DNA from: Candidatus Freyarchaeota archaeon
GTDB taxonomy: Archaea > Asgardarchaeota > Jordiarchaeia > Jordiarchaeales > Jordiarchaeaceae
Direction of reading: 5' to 3'
Length of the DNA stretch: 64,000 nucleotides
Assembly: GCA_030587365.1 (NCBI GenBank)
Contig: JAUQZE010000003.1
Location: forward strand, 1 to 64,000
Shown here: positions 24,770 through 34,054 of the stretch, piece after piece
Position numbering within the stretch: the stretch's first letter is position 1
Layout of the letters: each line of letters begins with the position of its first letter
Position numbers and translations under genes: made by a program
The notes under the pieces: generated by a model
Told to the model about the DNA's origin: nothing
Database searches by the model: none
Seen by the model: only the letters and a program-made list of their open reading frames with translations

Positions 24770-25951
24770 TTAGTGAGTTCTTTCAGTTTCAACTCTCATC
24801 ATGGCTTCTCTTCCAGTTTTTTCTGGAATTTCTTCCCTTACTCTCACTAGTTTTATGGCGTCGTGGGGGCATTTGTGTGCGCAGATTCCGCAGCCTATAC
24901 ATCTTTCCTCAAGGATCATTATCATGTCGTCTGAGAGATCTTCACTGTGTGGGTAATGGCGATAGATTGCTTGGAGTGGACACCACTTAACGCAGGTTTC
25001 GCAGAGGCGGCAGGCTTCCCCGTCTATTTCTGGCATGAAGTTCGACCTAGCGACGGCTCTGGGATTGTGGAGCTCGGAGATTCCTCTGAGGAGTATGCAG
25101 CAGTCTGTGCAGCAGTTGCAGATGAAGCTCGCTCTCTCCTGCTGGTTGTTTATGGTGTGAACTAGACCCGCGTCTTCCGCTTTCTTGAGGATTTCTAGGG
25201 CTTCCTCTTTTGTTACCTGTCTCCCGTTGCGATGCTTGACCATGTAGTCAGCGAACCGGTCGAAACTGAAGCAGACTTCTAGTGGCTTCTCGCACTTGTT
25301 TGCTGAGAGCCTGCAGGCGCAGGGGTTCACCGCTATGCTTCTTGCTTCCTCAATGAACTTGCTCACCTTCTCGAAGGGTAGAATCTCAGTCTGAACATTT
25401 AGTTTTTCCTCAACAGGGATCACTCTCATGAAGGGATAGTTTGAAGCTCCTAGCTCATATCCCCAGTGGGGGTACATTTTCTCGTGGAGTCTTGCGAATT
25501 CCCTCTTTTCGTCTGTCATTATGCCGTTATTCATGTGCAGTTCGAAGATTCCAGCGACGTAGGGTAGCATACTGTAGTATGTCTTGTTATCCTTGCTGCT
25601 GGTGAACTCGGCTATCGCGCCCTTGTCTGCCAGTCGCTCAAAAACAGTTTTAACATAAGCTGCATCTTTTCCAGTCTCCTCAGCTACCTGCTCTATGGTC
25701 TTCGTATCGATAAAGGGAGCGTTGAAGGCTGATGAGACAAGCTCGGCTTCTTCAGGGGTGTAAACTATGCTTAGAAGCTTAAGCATGTCCTTACTCTTGG
25801 GGGCTTTTACAGGCCACCGGTTAATCTTCTGTCTTAAACGCTCGTAAACATCCTCGCTCAAAATATCACCTGTCGGAAACAGAATATGCTTAATTCTTAA
25901 GGTTTTTGCCAGTGAATCTTTGCCACGAGTTTCAAGTACTTTGAACTCCAT
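24770..25951 (-). CDS. Fe-S protein: winged-helix-like N-terminus, Cys-rich centre, C-terminal 2[4Fe-4S] ferredoxin
   Basis: 393 residues. Residues ~40-110 are a helix-turn-helix-like domain ('AELVSSAFNAPFIDTKTIEQ', 'TVFERLADKGAIAEF'). The centre has 'VNPCACRLSANKCEKPLEVC' and 'FICNCCTDCCILLRG', a cysteine pattern known from archaeal 4Fe-4S oxidoreductase-associated proteins. The C-terminus is a bacterial-type ferredoxin: 'CRLCETCVKWCP' and 'CIGCGICAHKCP'. ATG 25951 follows GAGGCA. It is likely an electron carrier or oxidoreductase component; the partner is unknown. A degraded copy of its N-terminal region lies at 26185-26380. Confidence 0.75.
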   Translation of the reverse strand: MEFKVLETRGKDSLAKTLRIKHILFPTGDILSEDVYERLRQKINRWPVKAPKSKDMLKLLSIVYTPEEAELVSSAFNAPFIDTKTIEQVAEETGKDAAYVKTVFERLADKGAIAEFTSSKDNKTYYSMLPYVAGIFELHMNNGIMTDEKREFARLHEKMYPHWGYELGASNYPFMRVIPVEEKLNVQTEILPFEKVSKFIEEARSIAVNPCACRLSANKCEKPLEVCFSFDRFADYMVKHRNGRQVTKEEALEILKKAEDAGLVHTINNQQERASFICNCCTDCCILLRGISELHNPRAVARSNFMPEIDGEACRLCETCVKWCPLQAIYRHYPHSEDLSDDMIMILEERCIGCGICAHKCPHDAIKLVRVREEIPEKTGREAMMRVETERTH

Positions 25952-26184
25952 AAGTGCCTCTTTTTTGTTGGAGGATTAAGGATATGATTAAAAGATTTGG
26001 CGAAAACGTAAAAGCTAAATACAAATCATTATGCTTTGCGAACTCCTTAGCCTCGACTTCATGGAAGTTACGGATTTAGGTTACCAGCGAATTGAAAAAG
26101 GGCTTAAGATAGCTCGTGAAACTGGAAAAAGAGATGCAGATGCCTGGCGCTCGATACAGAAACTAAAGTAATCCGCGTCATTTC
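25952..26184. other. Spacer with a short ORF of no clear value
   Basis: It contains a 36-codon plus-strand frame from ATG 26063 ('MEVTDLGYQRIEKGLKIARE') ending at 26172. It has no ribosome site and could be another gene relic. Nothing else is visible. Confidence 0.3.
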
Positions 26185-26380
26185 ATGTCCCCTCAGCCAC
26201 CTGCTCTATGGTCTTCGTATCGATAAAGGTGGTCTTGAAGGCTGATGAGACAAGCTTAGCTTACTCAGGAGTGTAAACAAAAATTAGCTCAAGTATTTCT
26301 TACTCTAGGATGTTTTTAAAGGCCATCGATTAACATTCTGTCTCAAAAGCCTGTAAACATCCTCACCTGTAAAATTACAA
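26185..26380 (-). pseudogene. Remnant of the N-terminal region of the adjacent Fe-S gene
   Basis: The bases align with 25677-25880 of the intact gene (for example CACCTGCTCTATGGTCTTCGT is shared over 20 bases). The fragment contains stops and small deletions, with no start and no ferredoxin part. It corresponds to about residues 25-92. It lies upstream of the intact copy on the same strand. Confidence 0.75.
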
Positions 26381-26535
26381 TCTACAAAATTCAGTAAATT
26401 GAATCATTCTTTAGTTTTACACTCTGAAATTTCTGCTATTTATTAGAATCAATAACATAAAAACAATTTTATAATAATATTTGTATATATCCTTATTTAA
26501 AAAAGAATAAAAACGTGGGTTAAGGAGGTGGAAAT

Positions 26536-27273
26536 TTGTCTAGGGGAGCATTGCTAACTGGTACAGCCGGAGCAATAATAGGAGCCATAACGGCAGTTTT
26601 TGGGATAATATGGGTCTATGTCTATAATATACTTCTAAATGAATTATACTATTACCTATGGCAAATACAAGCAATCCTCAGTATTATCTTTCCGTGGCCC
26701 ATGGTACCACCTTGGCCACGAAGCTATTTCGGTCCTCCGCCAATCCCTATTTTTCCGTCCTGGTCTTTGTTCGGTTTATCCTCGTATATAATAGCCACAT
26801 TTTTCATTGTGACCGGCATTCTCATCGGAATAGGTTTCTACGGCACGTACAAAATTGGAGGAGGAGCCATGGGCATAGTAGGCCTAATCTTCGGCATCAT
26901 CGGAGGCACATTGGGAGCTTTACTTATCATACTTGGAAATATAACAGCAGGAGGCATGTCCGCATACATAATGGTAGAAATGTCTACTATGTCCGTTTTA
27001 TCAGTGCCTACACCGAATTTCGTAATTATGTGGTTAGGTTTCATAGCACTCGGTTTGGCCTTCATCATAATTGGTGCGGCTAGTATATCTATACGTGAAA
27101 TGACCATGAAGCCTTCGGTTTCACTAGCAGCGGGAATCATAAGCATCATAGGCGCAATGTTTTTTATTGGAGGCCTTCTCATGCAGGGTATCGTGTTAGT
27201 TATTGGCTGCGCACTAATGTTCGTGGTTTTCATACTATGGGCAGTAGTTTTCTTCTACTCCCGAGATATGTGA
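26536..27273 (+). CDS. Multi-pass membrane protein, paralog C
   Basis: 245 residues, same family as paralogs A and B: 'GIGFYGTYKIGGGAMGIVGL', 'VSLAAGIISIIGAMFFIG', 'VVFILWAVVFFYSRDM'. The first external loop is Pro/Trp rich ('FPWPMVPPWPRSYFGPPP'). TTG 26536 follows AAGGAGGTGGAAA; A/T-rich TATA-like sequence lies at about 26465-26490. It is 10 kb from paralog B and sits beside the degraded Fe-S copy. Function unknown. Confidence 0.75.
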   Translation: MSRGALLTGTAGAIIGAITAVFGIIWVYVYNILLNELYYYLWQIQAILSIIFPWPMVPPWPRSYFGPPPIPIFPSWSLFGLSSYIIATFFIVTGILIGIGFYGTYKIGGGAMGIVGLIFGIIGGTLGALLIILGNITAGGMSAYIMVEMSTMSVLSVPTPNFVIMWLGFIALGLAFIIIGAASISIREMTMKPSVSLAAGIISIIGAMFFIGGLLMQGIVLVIGCALMFVVFILWAVVFFYSRDM

Positions 27274-27533
27274 AAAATATAAAATTAAATATAGATCGGA
27301 GATTATGGGCTCTCCGAAGAAATCGTTTGATGCCATAGAAAAGTGTTGCCTCAGAGAAGTCTATACTTTTCGTTAGGCAGTGGAAGTGCTCCATTTCTAA
27401 CATTCGTTTCTATATCATCTGCTAGCATTTTGCAGTATTCAACCATTATGGGAGTTCCTTAGTACGAAGATGAGTAAAGTATCATGTGTACAAATGGATC
27501 TACTGATGCAAAGATTTATCGAAGTTGCTTTTT
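27274..27533. other. Spacer with a possible gene relic
   Basis: On the minus strand 27351-27446 encodes 'MVEYCKMLADDIETNVRNGA' and ten more residues before a stop. It looks protein-like but has no ribosome site and no homolog here. No other feature is seen. Confidence 0.3.
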
Positions 27534-28865
27534 TTAAAAAATTTTCATTATTTGATTTTTTGTAGGCAGTGTTACTTCGATTGTTTTTTCGAAGTATTTT
27601 TTGAAGGTTTCTGGGTAATCGGTGTGTACTGGGATTAGTTTTTTTGGTTTCAGTTCTTTGAATACTTCTCTGAGTTCGTGGGGCATTATGTGTCCTGAGG
27701 CATGTATCTGGTAGAGTGGTAATCCGAAGCTTGCTAGCCAGTTTTTCAGTCGCTCGAAGTCTATTTCTCCTTCTTCGGTGAAGGGTTCTGAGGATGAGTA
27801 GATGTAGACGCCGCCCGCCTCGGGTTTAATGTCTACTAGGTCGTTTAAGTCGAACTGTGACAGGATGTAAATCACTTTGTTCTGGATTTTGCCAATCTCC
27901 GCGACTGTTTTAGCATTGCCGTATTTCTGGATTTCTTCCCTCTCCCACCTGTTTCTTCTATTTTCCTCGTCCAAGATTATGAATCTGTTTCCCGTTACAT
28001 CTGGGACTTCCAGTCTTTTGTCTTTTTGGAGTTCTTTTAGTAGGTAGGCCTGCTTCAAGGAAATCACAATGTACCGGTCGTTCTTTTGGGCTACGTTGTA
28101 GAACGTTCTCAGTCTGTCTATGTCGTTGTGACCGAAGCTGGTTAATATGATATTTGGGGTCTTGGCTACTACGGTGTTTAGCTCCATCTCTACATCCCTC
28201 TCGCTTGTGACCCTTGCCTGCATAATGTTTGTGCCCTCGCAGATAACAGTTTCGGGATTCTCCTCCGCTGCTTTTTTCACAAAGTCCTCAGTTAACTCGG
28301 GTTTTGTTCCGTGAGTTCTGAAATCTCCAGTGTACGCTATTGTTCCCTCAGAGGTGTGAATTATGAACCCATAGGCCCCGGGGACGGAGTGGTCTACGTG
28401 TATTGGAATAATCTCGATGTTGCCGATTTTTGCATGGTCTCCGGTTCGGAATGTTTTCCACTCTATTCCGGTTAAGTCTCTCTCGAATGTTTTTCTACCG
28501 ACTGCGTCAAGAGTCTTCATGATTAGGGAAGCGGTCTCACCGCAGTAAATAGGAATCTCTCTTTTAATTAACGAGACGTAACCAGTATGATCTCCATGAG
28601 CGTGGGTGAGGAAAACAGCGTCAATACTCGGCTCAGACTCTTCAAACCGGTATATTCCCTTTAGGTCGGGTATGAGTCCGAAATCCAGCAATCCTCTTTC
28701 ATCTTTTGGTTGTAGAGCGGGCCAGGAGTAAAAGTTTCTCCTTGCAGCGTAGTTCATACCGAAGTCCAGAAAGACCCTCGTATCCCCGTCGCTCAGCAGG
28801 AACATGTTTCCACCGACCTCTCCAACCCCACCGTAAAAAGTTACTTCAACCATTTCCAACACCAC
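27534..28865 (-). CDS. rnj: RNase J-like metallo-beta-lactamase/beta-CASP ribonuclease
   Basis: About 443 residues. The metallo-beta-lactamase metal motif is 'LTHAHGDHTGYVSLI' near residue 80. 'IEIIPIHVDHSVPGAYGFII' and 'IAYTGDFRTHG' supply further metal ligands. The beta-CASP insert and 'IHASGHIMPHEL' with 'PKKLIPVHTDYPETF' at the end match motifs B and C of the RNase J group. This would act as a 5'-3' exonuclease or endonuclease in RNA decay. The start is GTG 28865 or ATG 28853, which is nearer GGTGTTGGA. Monocistronic. Confidence 0.85.
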   Translation of the reverse strand: MVLEMVEVTFYGGVGEVGGNMFLLSDGDTRVFLDFGMNYAARRNFYSWPALQPKDERGLLDFGLIPDLKGIYRFEESEPSIDAVFLTHAHGDHTGYVSLIKREIPIYCGETASLIMKTLDAVGRKTFERDLTGIEWKTFRTGDHAKIGNIEIIPIHVDHSVPGAYGFIIHTSEGTIAYTGDFRTHGTKPELTEDFVKKAAEENPETVICEGTNIMQARVTSERDVEMELNTVVAKTPNIILTSFGHNDIDRLRTFYNVAQKNDRYIVISLKQAYLLKELQKDKRLEVPDVTGNRFIILDEENRRNRWEREEIQKYGNAKTVAEIGKIQNKVIYILSQFDLNDLVDIKPEAGGVYIYSSSEPFTEEGEIDFERLKNWLASFGLPLYQIHASGHIMPHELREVFKELKPKKLIPVHTDYPETFKKYFEKTIEVTLPTKNQIMKIF

Positions 28866-29000
28866 AAGACCTACTTACTTTCTCTGACCCTCGTATTTCT
28901 TCCTTCTATAAAAACTACTCCACCTCAATCTAATTACTCTTTTGCCAAAAACAACCATATCCAAACGAAAAACAACTTTTTGGTGAGCTATTTTGGAGAA

Positions 29001-29717
29001 TCAGGTAATAAGTTTAGTATTAATCTCTTCAAGTATCTTTTGAGCATTTTCTATCTGTTCGCTCACATCATAGCTTATACTAAAAACTCCTTTTAGTGAA
29101 TCGACTAATCTTTTATCCTTTAACATTTCAATCATAGAGCGAACCTGAATCCTTAACTGGCCTAGGTCCCCTCTTTTTATATGCTTGATGATTTTTTCTA
29201 TATCAGCATCCTGAGCTAACAACACAAAATCTCTTACATCGGTTCTTCTCCCAGAATGTATCTTGAATGCTATTAGCAACTCATTCTCGGGAATCCTACA
29301 TTTAACCGAAATCGCTACTCCTGCTACATCTGCTATAACCAAGTAGCGCTTAATATAGTCAAAACTCCAAGATGCTTTTGTGGTTCTGCAAACCAAACTT
29401 TCCACTAGTAGATCAACTGTTACCGGGAGGTCATTTATCTTTTTAACACAGCTTACAAATTCACCTCCATAAACTTCATCGAAGCCTGTCCGCTGAACGT
29501 ATTTTTCAAAGCCCTTTTCTTTTAGGATACGCAGAAAAGCGTCTAAATTCTTTCTTTGAATCACTACGTCTAGATCTACGGAGAAGCGATGCCTAGCTAA
29601 GCCGCTTACAGCATATCCACCTACAACGATGAACTCTAAGGCGGCATCTGAGAAGCTTTCTATCATTCTCAAAATCTCGTTTTCCCTTTCTACAAACTTC
29701 ATAGCCATGTGTATCAC
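29001..29717 (-). CDS. Nucleotidyltransferase-fold protein (AbiEii-like)
   Basis: About 238 residues. 'LEFIVVGGYAVSGLARHRFS' followed by 'VDLDVVI' gives the GGYAxxx...DxD signature of AbiEii/DUF6036-type nucleotidyltransferases. 'PVTVDLLVES' adds the third acid, and 'ENELLIAFKIHSGRRTDVRD' the conserved Lys/Arg-Asp helix. GTG 29717 overlaps the preceding stop by one base, so it is translationally coupled to the wHTH gene. This is the usual order of an AbiEi-AbiEii toxin-antitoxin pair, with this protein as the toxin-like member. Activity is inferred. Confidence 0.7.
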   Translation of the reverse strand: MIHMAMKFVERENEILRMIESFSDAALEFIVVGGYAVSGLARHRFSVDLDVVIQRKNLDAFLRILKEKGFEKYVQRTGFDEVYGGEFVSCVKKINDLPVTVDLLVESLVCRTTKASWSFDYIKRYLVIADVAGVAISVKCRIPENELLIAFKIHSGRRTDVRDFVLLAQDADIEKIIKHIKRGDLGQLRIQVRSMIEMLKDKRLVDSLKGVFSISYDVSEQIENAQKILEEINTKLIT

Positions 29718-30343
29718 TACAGGTTCGTCTCTTTCTCCCGGTATTTGACTCCCAATCCTAAGCGATACATCTCATCCAACATTTCTAAGGCTGGCTCGTA
29801 AGCGTAAATATTCTTCCAGCAGAACTCTATGGTCTCCTCTAAAGGCGTTACACTAAAGCCATCAACACTTTCAGCCCTAAACTCAAACTCGGAATATAAT
29901 ATATAGAAGGAACCGAATAATGTCTCCTTTACAGGTTCTCCGTAGACATACACTCTTTTGCCCCTTACTTTAAAAAAATCTCTCCACCTATTCAAATCAC
30001 GCTTATTGACTTTCAAATGGATAGGATAGAAGGCGAAGAATCGGTCAACGTTATATCCGCCCTTTGTCCAGAAGAAGACAGCATCAGGACCAGTAAACGC
30101 ATACTCCAACCCAGCCTCCTTCACAAAATCATATGCTTCGCTTATATCGAACTTCTTCTTAACGTATTCCTTGGGTGAGTTTACCTTATACTTCCCCCAT
30201 CCCTCTCTCTCTAAAAATCCCTTCCGCACCATGTCGTGTAATACTTTATCGGGGCTAGGGCTGGGAAAAGTGGATCGAAATTCCTTAACCGTAAACTCTC
30301 TCTTCCAACTCCATAATATATTCCACAAATCATAATATGCCAT
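29717..30343 (-). CDS. Winged-helix protein, AbiEi-antitoxin-like
   Basis: About 208 residues. The first 60 residues form a winged helix ('KREFTVKEFRSTFPSPSPDK', 'LHDMVRKGFLEREGWGKYKV'). The rest ('AYDFVKEAGLEYAFTGPDAV', 'RVYVYGEPVKETLFGSFYIL') resembles the AbiEi C-terminal regulatory domain. It is the upstream gene of the coupled pair; an antitoxin/repressor role is expected from gene order. ATG 30343 lies about 20 nt downstream of a TATA-like AATATTACTACA region on the minus strand. Confidence 0.6.
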   Translation of the reverse strand: MAYYDLWNILWSWKREFTVKEFRSTFPSPSPDKVLHDMVRKGFLEREGWGKYKVNSPKEYVKKKFDISEAYDFVKEAGLEYAFTGPDAVFFWTKGGYNVDRFFAFYPIHLKVNKRDLNRWRDFFKVRGKRVYVYGEPVKETLFGSFYILYSEFEFRAESVDGFSVTPLEETIEFCWKNIYAYEPALEMLDEMYRLGLGVKYREKETNL

Positions 30344-30469
30344 GAAATATTACTACAGTGGTAATATTTAAAAAATTAGCGGTAATAAATCGCTTCTGTT
30401 TCAGTTTCTCTAATATCCCAGAAAAAAGGAAAAAGAAAAACTAAAAAAGATTAAATAAGACTCGTGAGC

Positions 30470-32416
30470 TTAGATCCTCCTTGCAATAATTGAACCTCCA
30501 TGAATCGCCCCCTTTAGCCTACCGATTTTCTTACAATCGCCTAATTCGTAGACTGGTATCGATAAGCCTCTCAATTTCTCAGCAAGCTCCCGGTTTGGTT
30601 TGAAACCTGCAGCCAGCACCACATTATCCACCTTAATTTCTTCGGTTTTGCCCATTCTATCTATAACCACAGAATTCTCCCTTATCTCCTTCATCGTAGC
30701 TAAGATGATCGTTTCTATCCCGAGTTGAGCCGCTTTCCAGAGAAGATATAGGCGAGTAACAGTATTCGTTTCTAGTAGGAGAGCGATCTCCTTCTCGATT
30801 ATGAACACCTTTTTCCCATTCTCTGCAAGATGCAGTGCAGCCTCTACTCCGACTTCGCCGCCGCCGATTACAGCCACACGATCACCCACCGCCTTTCGCC
30901 CAAGCAAAACATCGGTTGCTAAAACTACGTTTTCTCCATCAACACCAGGCGTGTCCGGTATGATTGGAACCGCACCCGTGGCGATTACTAAAACATCGGG
31001 CTTAACCTTACTTACCAGTTTAGGACTCACCTCAGTGTTGAGCTCCACTCTGACGTTAAGCTTGTTCAACTGTGTCTGGAGATATTTTAACAAGTCTCCC
31101 ACTGGTTCTTTGAAGCTTGCTATGGATCCGGCTCTAATTTGTCCTCCTAGCTCTCCCTCTTTCTCGTAAAGGGTGACCTTATGTCCTCGAAGAGCCAGAA
31201 TGCGCGCCGTCTCCATGCCTGCTGGTCCTCCGCCCACTATCATCACGTTCTTTGCCTCGCTGGCGGGTTCAAGCTGGAATTCTCTCTCTTGTCCTAGTGC
31301 TGGGTTAACGTCGCATTGTATGCTCCACATTTTGAAAAGGTTTCCGTAGCAGCCTTGGTTGCAGTAGATGCAGGGGTTAATATCCTCCAGTCTGTTCTCA
31401 GCGATTTTCTTGGGTATGTGGGGGTCCGCGAGCAATCCTCTACCCATAGCTATGAGGTCAGCCTTACCTTCTTTTAGTACCTGCTCAGCGAGTAGGGGGT
31501 CGCTAAGCCTGCCCACGACGATGACTGGTATGTTAACCACGCTTTTTATTGCCTCGGCGAGTGGGACGTAGCAACCCTTGGGCATAGCGGAAGAGGGATA
31601 GATTTTGGCGAACCAGGAGGGGTCGGATTCGTAGATTCCTGCGGAGACGCTTATGCAGTGTACACCCGCTTCCTCCAGTCTTTTGGCGATCTTTTTTGTG
31701 TCCTCTATGGTGAGACCATCTTTTATGTACTCGTCCCCACTGATTCTGAATATTATTGGAAAATCGGGACCGACAATGGCTTTTATTCTCTTTATTATCT
31801 CAAGAGGAAATCTCATACGTCCTTCGAAATCTCCACCAAACTTATCCTCCCTCTTATTCGTGAGGGGAGACATAAACTGGCTGATGAGATACCCGTGGGC
31901 ACCGTGAAGCTCTATGGCGTCGAAATCCGCCGATGCAGTTCTGTGAGCCCCCTGAACATACTTATCGATCATCTGCTCTACCTCCTCGGTTGTCAATTCT
32001 CGGGGCATCTCACCTCCCATAGCAAGGCAGGGTATGGGTGAAGGCGCAATAAGCTGTACTCCCTCCGTGCAGAGCGTAGAGTTCTGTCTTCCGGTGTGGT
32101 GCAGTTGAGAGGCAATCTTTGCACCGTAGGAGTGAACAGCCTCAGCCAAATCATGCAGACCGCTAACATACTTCCAGTCATCTATCCTTATCGGGCTTGC
32201 TCCAGCCTTACCCCTAGGCCACTCAATACAAGTGTTCTCTAATATTATCAGACCCACCCCACCCTTCGCTCTCTCAACATAGTAATCAATCAGGCGCTGG
32301 TTTACAGCGCCCACCTCTGTTCCAAACTTGGCACACATCGCGGGCATAACAATCCTATTTTTTAGTTCCATTCTCCCAATTTTTATCGGCTCAAACAAAT
32401 TTTTAAAACCAGACAT
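30470..32416 (-). CDS. NADH:flavin oxidoreductase, 2,4-dienoyl-CoA-reductase type (OYE family)
   Basis: 648 residues. The N-terminal FMN TIM barrel includes 'ELKNRIVMPAMCAKFGTEVG', 'DAIELHGAHGYLISQFMSPL' and 'RAMGRGLLADP'-type ending ('LIAMGRGLLADPHIPKK'). Next is the [4Fe-4S] motif 'CIYCNQGCYGNLF' with a fourth Cys at 'IQCDVNPALG'. The C-terminal half has two dinucleotide folds: 'VMIVGGGPAGMETARILALR' and 'VAVIGGGEVGVEAALHLAE'. This is the full FadH/TMA-dehydrogenase layout. It would reduce enoyl groups of CoA esters or related substrates with NAD(P)H. ATG 32416 follows GAGGTGATTTAA. Divergent from UPF0261. Confidence 0.88.
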   Translation of the reverse strand: MSGFKNLFEPIKIGRMELKNRIVMPAMCAKFGTEVGAVNQRLIDYYVERAKGGVGLIILENTCIEWPRGKAGASPIRIDDWKYVSGLHDLAEAVHSYGAKIASQLHHTGRQNSTLCTEGVQLIAPSPIPCLAMGGEMPRELTTEEVEQMIDKYVQGAHRTASADFDAIELHGAHGYLISQFMSPLTNKREDKFGGDFEGRMRFPLEIIKRIKAIVGPDFPIIFRISGDEYIKDGLTIEDTKKIAKRLEEAGVHCISVSAGIYESDPSWFAKIYPSSAMPKGCYVPLAEAIKSVVNIPVIVVGRLSDPLLAEQVLKEGKADLIAMGRGLLADPHIPKKIAENRLEDINPCIYCNQGCYGNLFKMWSIQCDVNPALGQEREFQLEPASEAKNVMIVGGGPAGMETARILALRGHKVTLYEKEGELGGQIRAGSIASFKEPVGDLLKYLQTQLNKLNVRVELNTEVSPKLVSKVKPDVLVIATGAVPIIPDTPGVDGENVVLATDVLLGRKAVGDRVAVIGGGEVGVEAALHLAENGKKVFIIEKEIALLLETNTVTRLYLLWKAAQLGIETIILATMKEIRENSVVIDRMGKTEEIKVDNVVLAAGFKPNRELAEKLRGLSIPVYELGDCKKIGRLKGAIHGGSIIARRI

Positions 32417-32808
32417 TTAAATCACCTCTCTAAAACATTATTATTAATCCCCCATTATTCTGACCGCCGTTAATATCGCATCGTACCCCACTAACAATCG
32501 CTGTAAACACAGCAGTTTTACCACCAAGAACAAATATCTCAGAACGGTCTCTCCCCATTCAAGAATCACCCTTTAAGGTATAAATTGGATTCGAGTATTT
32601 ATTTTAGATAAATTTAAAATATATAAATATGATATATTAAAATTGCGTTAGTCTGTCGGCCGGAAGAGAGGTGTGGTAAGAATAAAGGTTCCTGTTAAGC
32701 GCGGTTCAGGCAGAGTATGGAAGTTTCTCTTTTCCAATACTTGAAAATTTAGGATATAAACCAAAATATAATTTGAAAGCTTAAGGAAAATTTTGAGGGA
32801 GAGAAAAT
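32417..32808. other. Divergent promoter region between the OYE-type gene and UPF0261
   Basis: The stretch near 32600-32645 is almost pure A/T (AAATTTAAAATATATAAATATG) and probably holds TATA elements for one or both genes. No ORF is seen. The UPF0261 gene is preceded by GAGGGAGAG at about 32794-32802. Confidence 0.5.
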
Positions 32809-34050
32809 ATGGCTAAAACAATTGTGATTGTAGCTACTCTGGATACGAGAGGAGATGAAGTAAAGTATCTGAAGGAAATTATAGAGAAAAAAGGACACAC
32901 TGCATTAATTGTAGATGCAGGAGTTATGGGTAAACCATCCATTAAGGGAGATGTTTCCAGAGAAAAAGTCGCCGAAGCTGGTGGCAAAAGCCTCAAAAAA
33001 CTTATTGAAGCCGCTGAGAAGGGAGCGGACCGGTACGAAGCCACCAAAGTGATGATAGAGGGAGTCAAGAAAGTCGTAGCAGACTTATACTCTAAGGGAA
33101 AGCTGGATGGCATAATGAGTTTGGGTGGCACGACCGCTGCGGCGCTTGGGACTGCAGGTATGAAAGTGCTTCCGATAGGTGTTCCCAAACTATTGCTCAC
33201 CACATTCATAGATCCGAGGCCCGTAGGTGACGAAGACATAGCGGTAATGCAAACTCCCGTGGATTTAGTTGGTCTCAATAAAGTAGTTCAGAAAGCATTA
33301 TCCAATGCGGCGGGCTCAATGATAGGTATGGTGGAGCAGGAGATTCCTAAGGCGGAGGAAAAGCCGCTGGTGGGCATGACTGTTCTCGGAGTCACAACAC
33401 CATGCGTTCAGAAAGTTATGTCCCGTTTAGAGAAAAGGGGATACGATGCCGTATCGTTCCACGCAAAAACTCCACTGCTGGACAGGCTTATAAAAGAGGG
33501 AAACATCGACGCTGTAGTCGACATAACATCCTTCGAGACCGTCCCAATAGTCCTTTACCCACCGGAGTATATCGCCCTGTTAATAGGCTCCCCAGAAGTT
33601 CGGAGAGTCCGACTTGAAAGCGCTAATGAAAAGGCCCTCCCACAAATAATCTCCCCTGGCGGCTTGGACATGCACATATTTCCGGGAACAGGAATAGACA
33701 ACGTTCCCGCCGAGTTTAAGGGTCGCGCATGGACTATGCACGGGCCAAGTGTAGTTTTAATAAGAACCACTAAGGAAGAGCTGGGAAAAGTGGGCAAAAA
33801 CATCGCGGAAAGGGCAAACAAGGCGAAGGGCCCAGTTGCCATCATAATCCCCCTACGCGGTTTCTCCGAAGCGAGCAAAAAGGGCGCACCTCTATACGAT
33901 CTGGAAGCGGACCGTGGATTCATTGATGCGTTAAAGGAGAATGTGGAGGAGAAAGTTAAGGTGATAGAGGTTGACTGCCACATTAACGATGATGAGTTTG
34001 CGGATAAAGTAGTTGAAATGTTTGATGAAATAATCTCTGGAGAGAGGTGA
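32809..34050 (+). CDS. UPF0261 / Tm-1-like ATP-binding domain protein
   Basis: 413 residues. 'IVIVATLDTRGDEVKYLKEI' at the N-terminus, 'GIMSLGGTTAAALGTAGMKV', 'PKLLLTTFIDPRPVGDEDI' and 'GMTVLGVTTPCVQKVMSRLE' are characteristic of UPF0261. 'FPGTGIDNVPAEFKGR' and 'PLRGFSEASKKGAPLYD' follow. The family binds ATP at the N-terminal domain and occurs with the TIM-barrel protein encoded next; the pair's reaction is not established. ATG 32809 follows GAGGGAGAGAAAAT. The operon continues with only 4 bases to the next gene. Confidence 0.85.
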   Translation: MAKTIVIVATLDTRGDEVKYLKEIIEKKGHTALIVDAGVMGKPSIKGDVSREKVAEAGGKSLKKLIEAAEKGADRYEATKVMIEGVKKVVADLYSKGKLDGIMSLGGTTAAALGTAGMKVLPIGVPKLLLTTFIDPRPVGDEDIAVMQTPVDLVGLNKVVQKALSNAAGSMIGMVEQEIPKAEEKPLVGMTVLGVTTPCVQKVMSRLEKRGYDAVSFHAKTPLLDRLIKEGNIDAVVDITSFETVPIVLYPPEYIALLIGSPEVRRVRLESANEKALPQIISPGGLDMHIFPGTGIDNVPAEFKGRAWTMHGPSVVLIRTTKEELGKVGKNIAERANKAKGPVAIIIPLRGFSEASKKGAPLYDLEADRGFIDALKENVEEKVKVIEVDCHINDDEFADKVVEMFDEIISGER

Positions 34051-34054
34051 GCAT

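Noticed and set aside
21911..30343. Defence island or prophage around the insertion sequence and nucleotidyltransferases
   Set aside because: No phage structural genes, integrase, restriction or Cas genes; single modules between housekeeping genes do not make an island.
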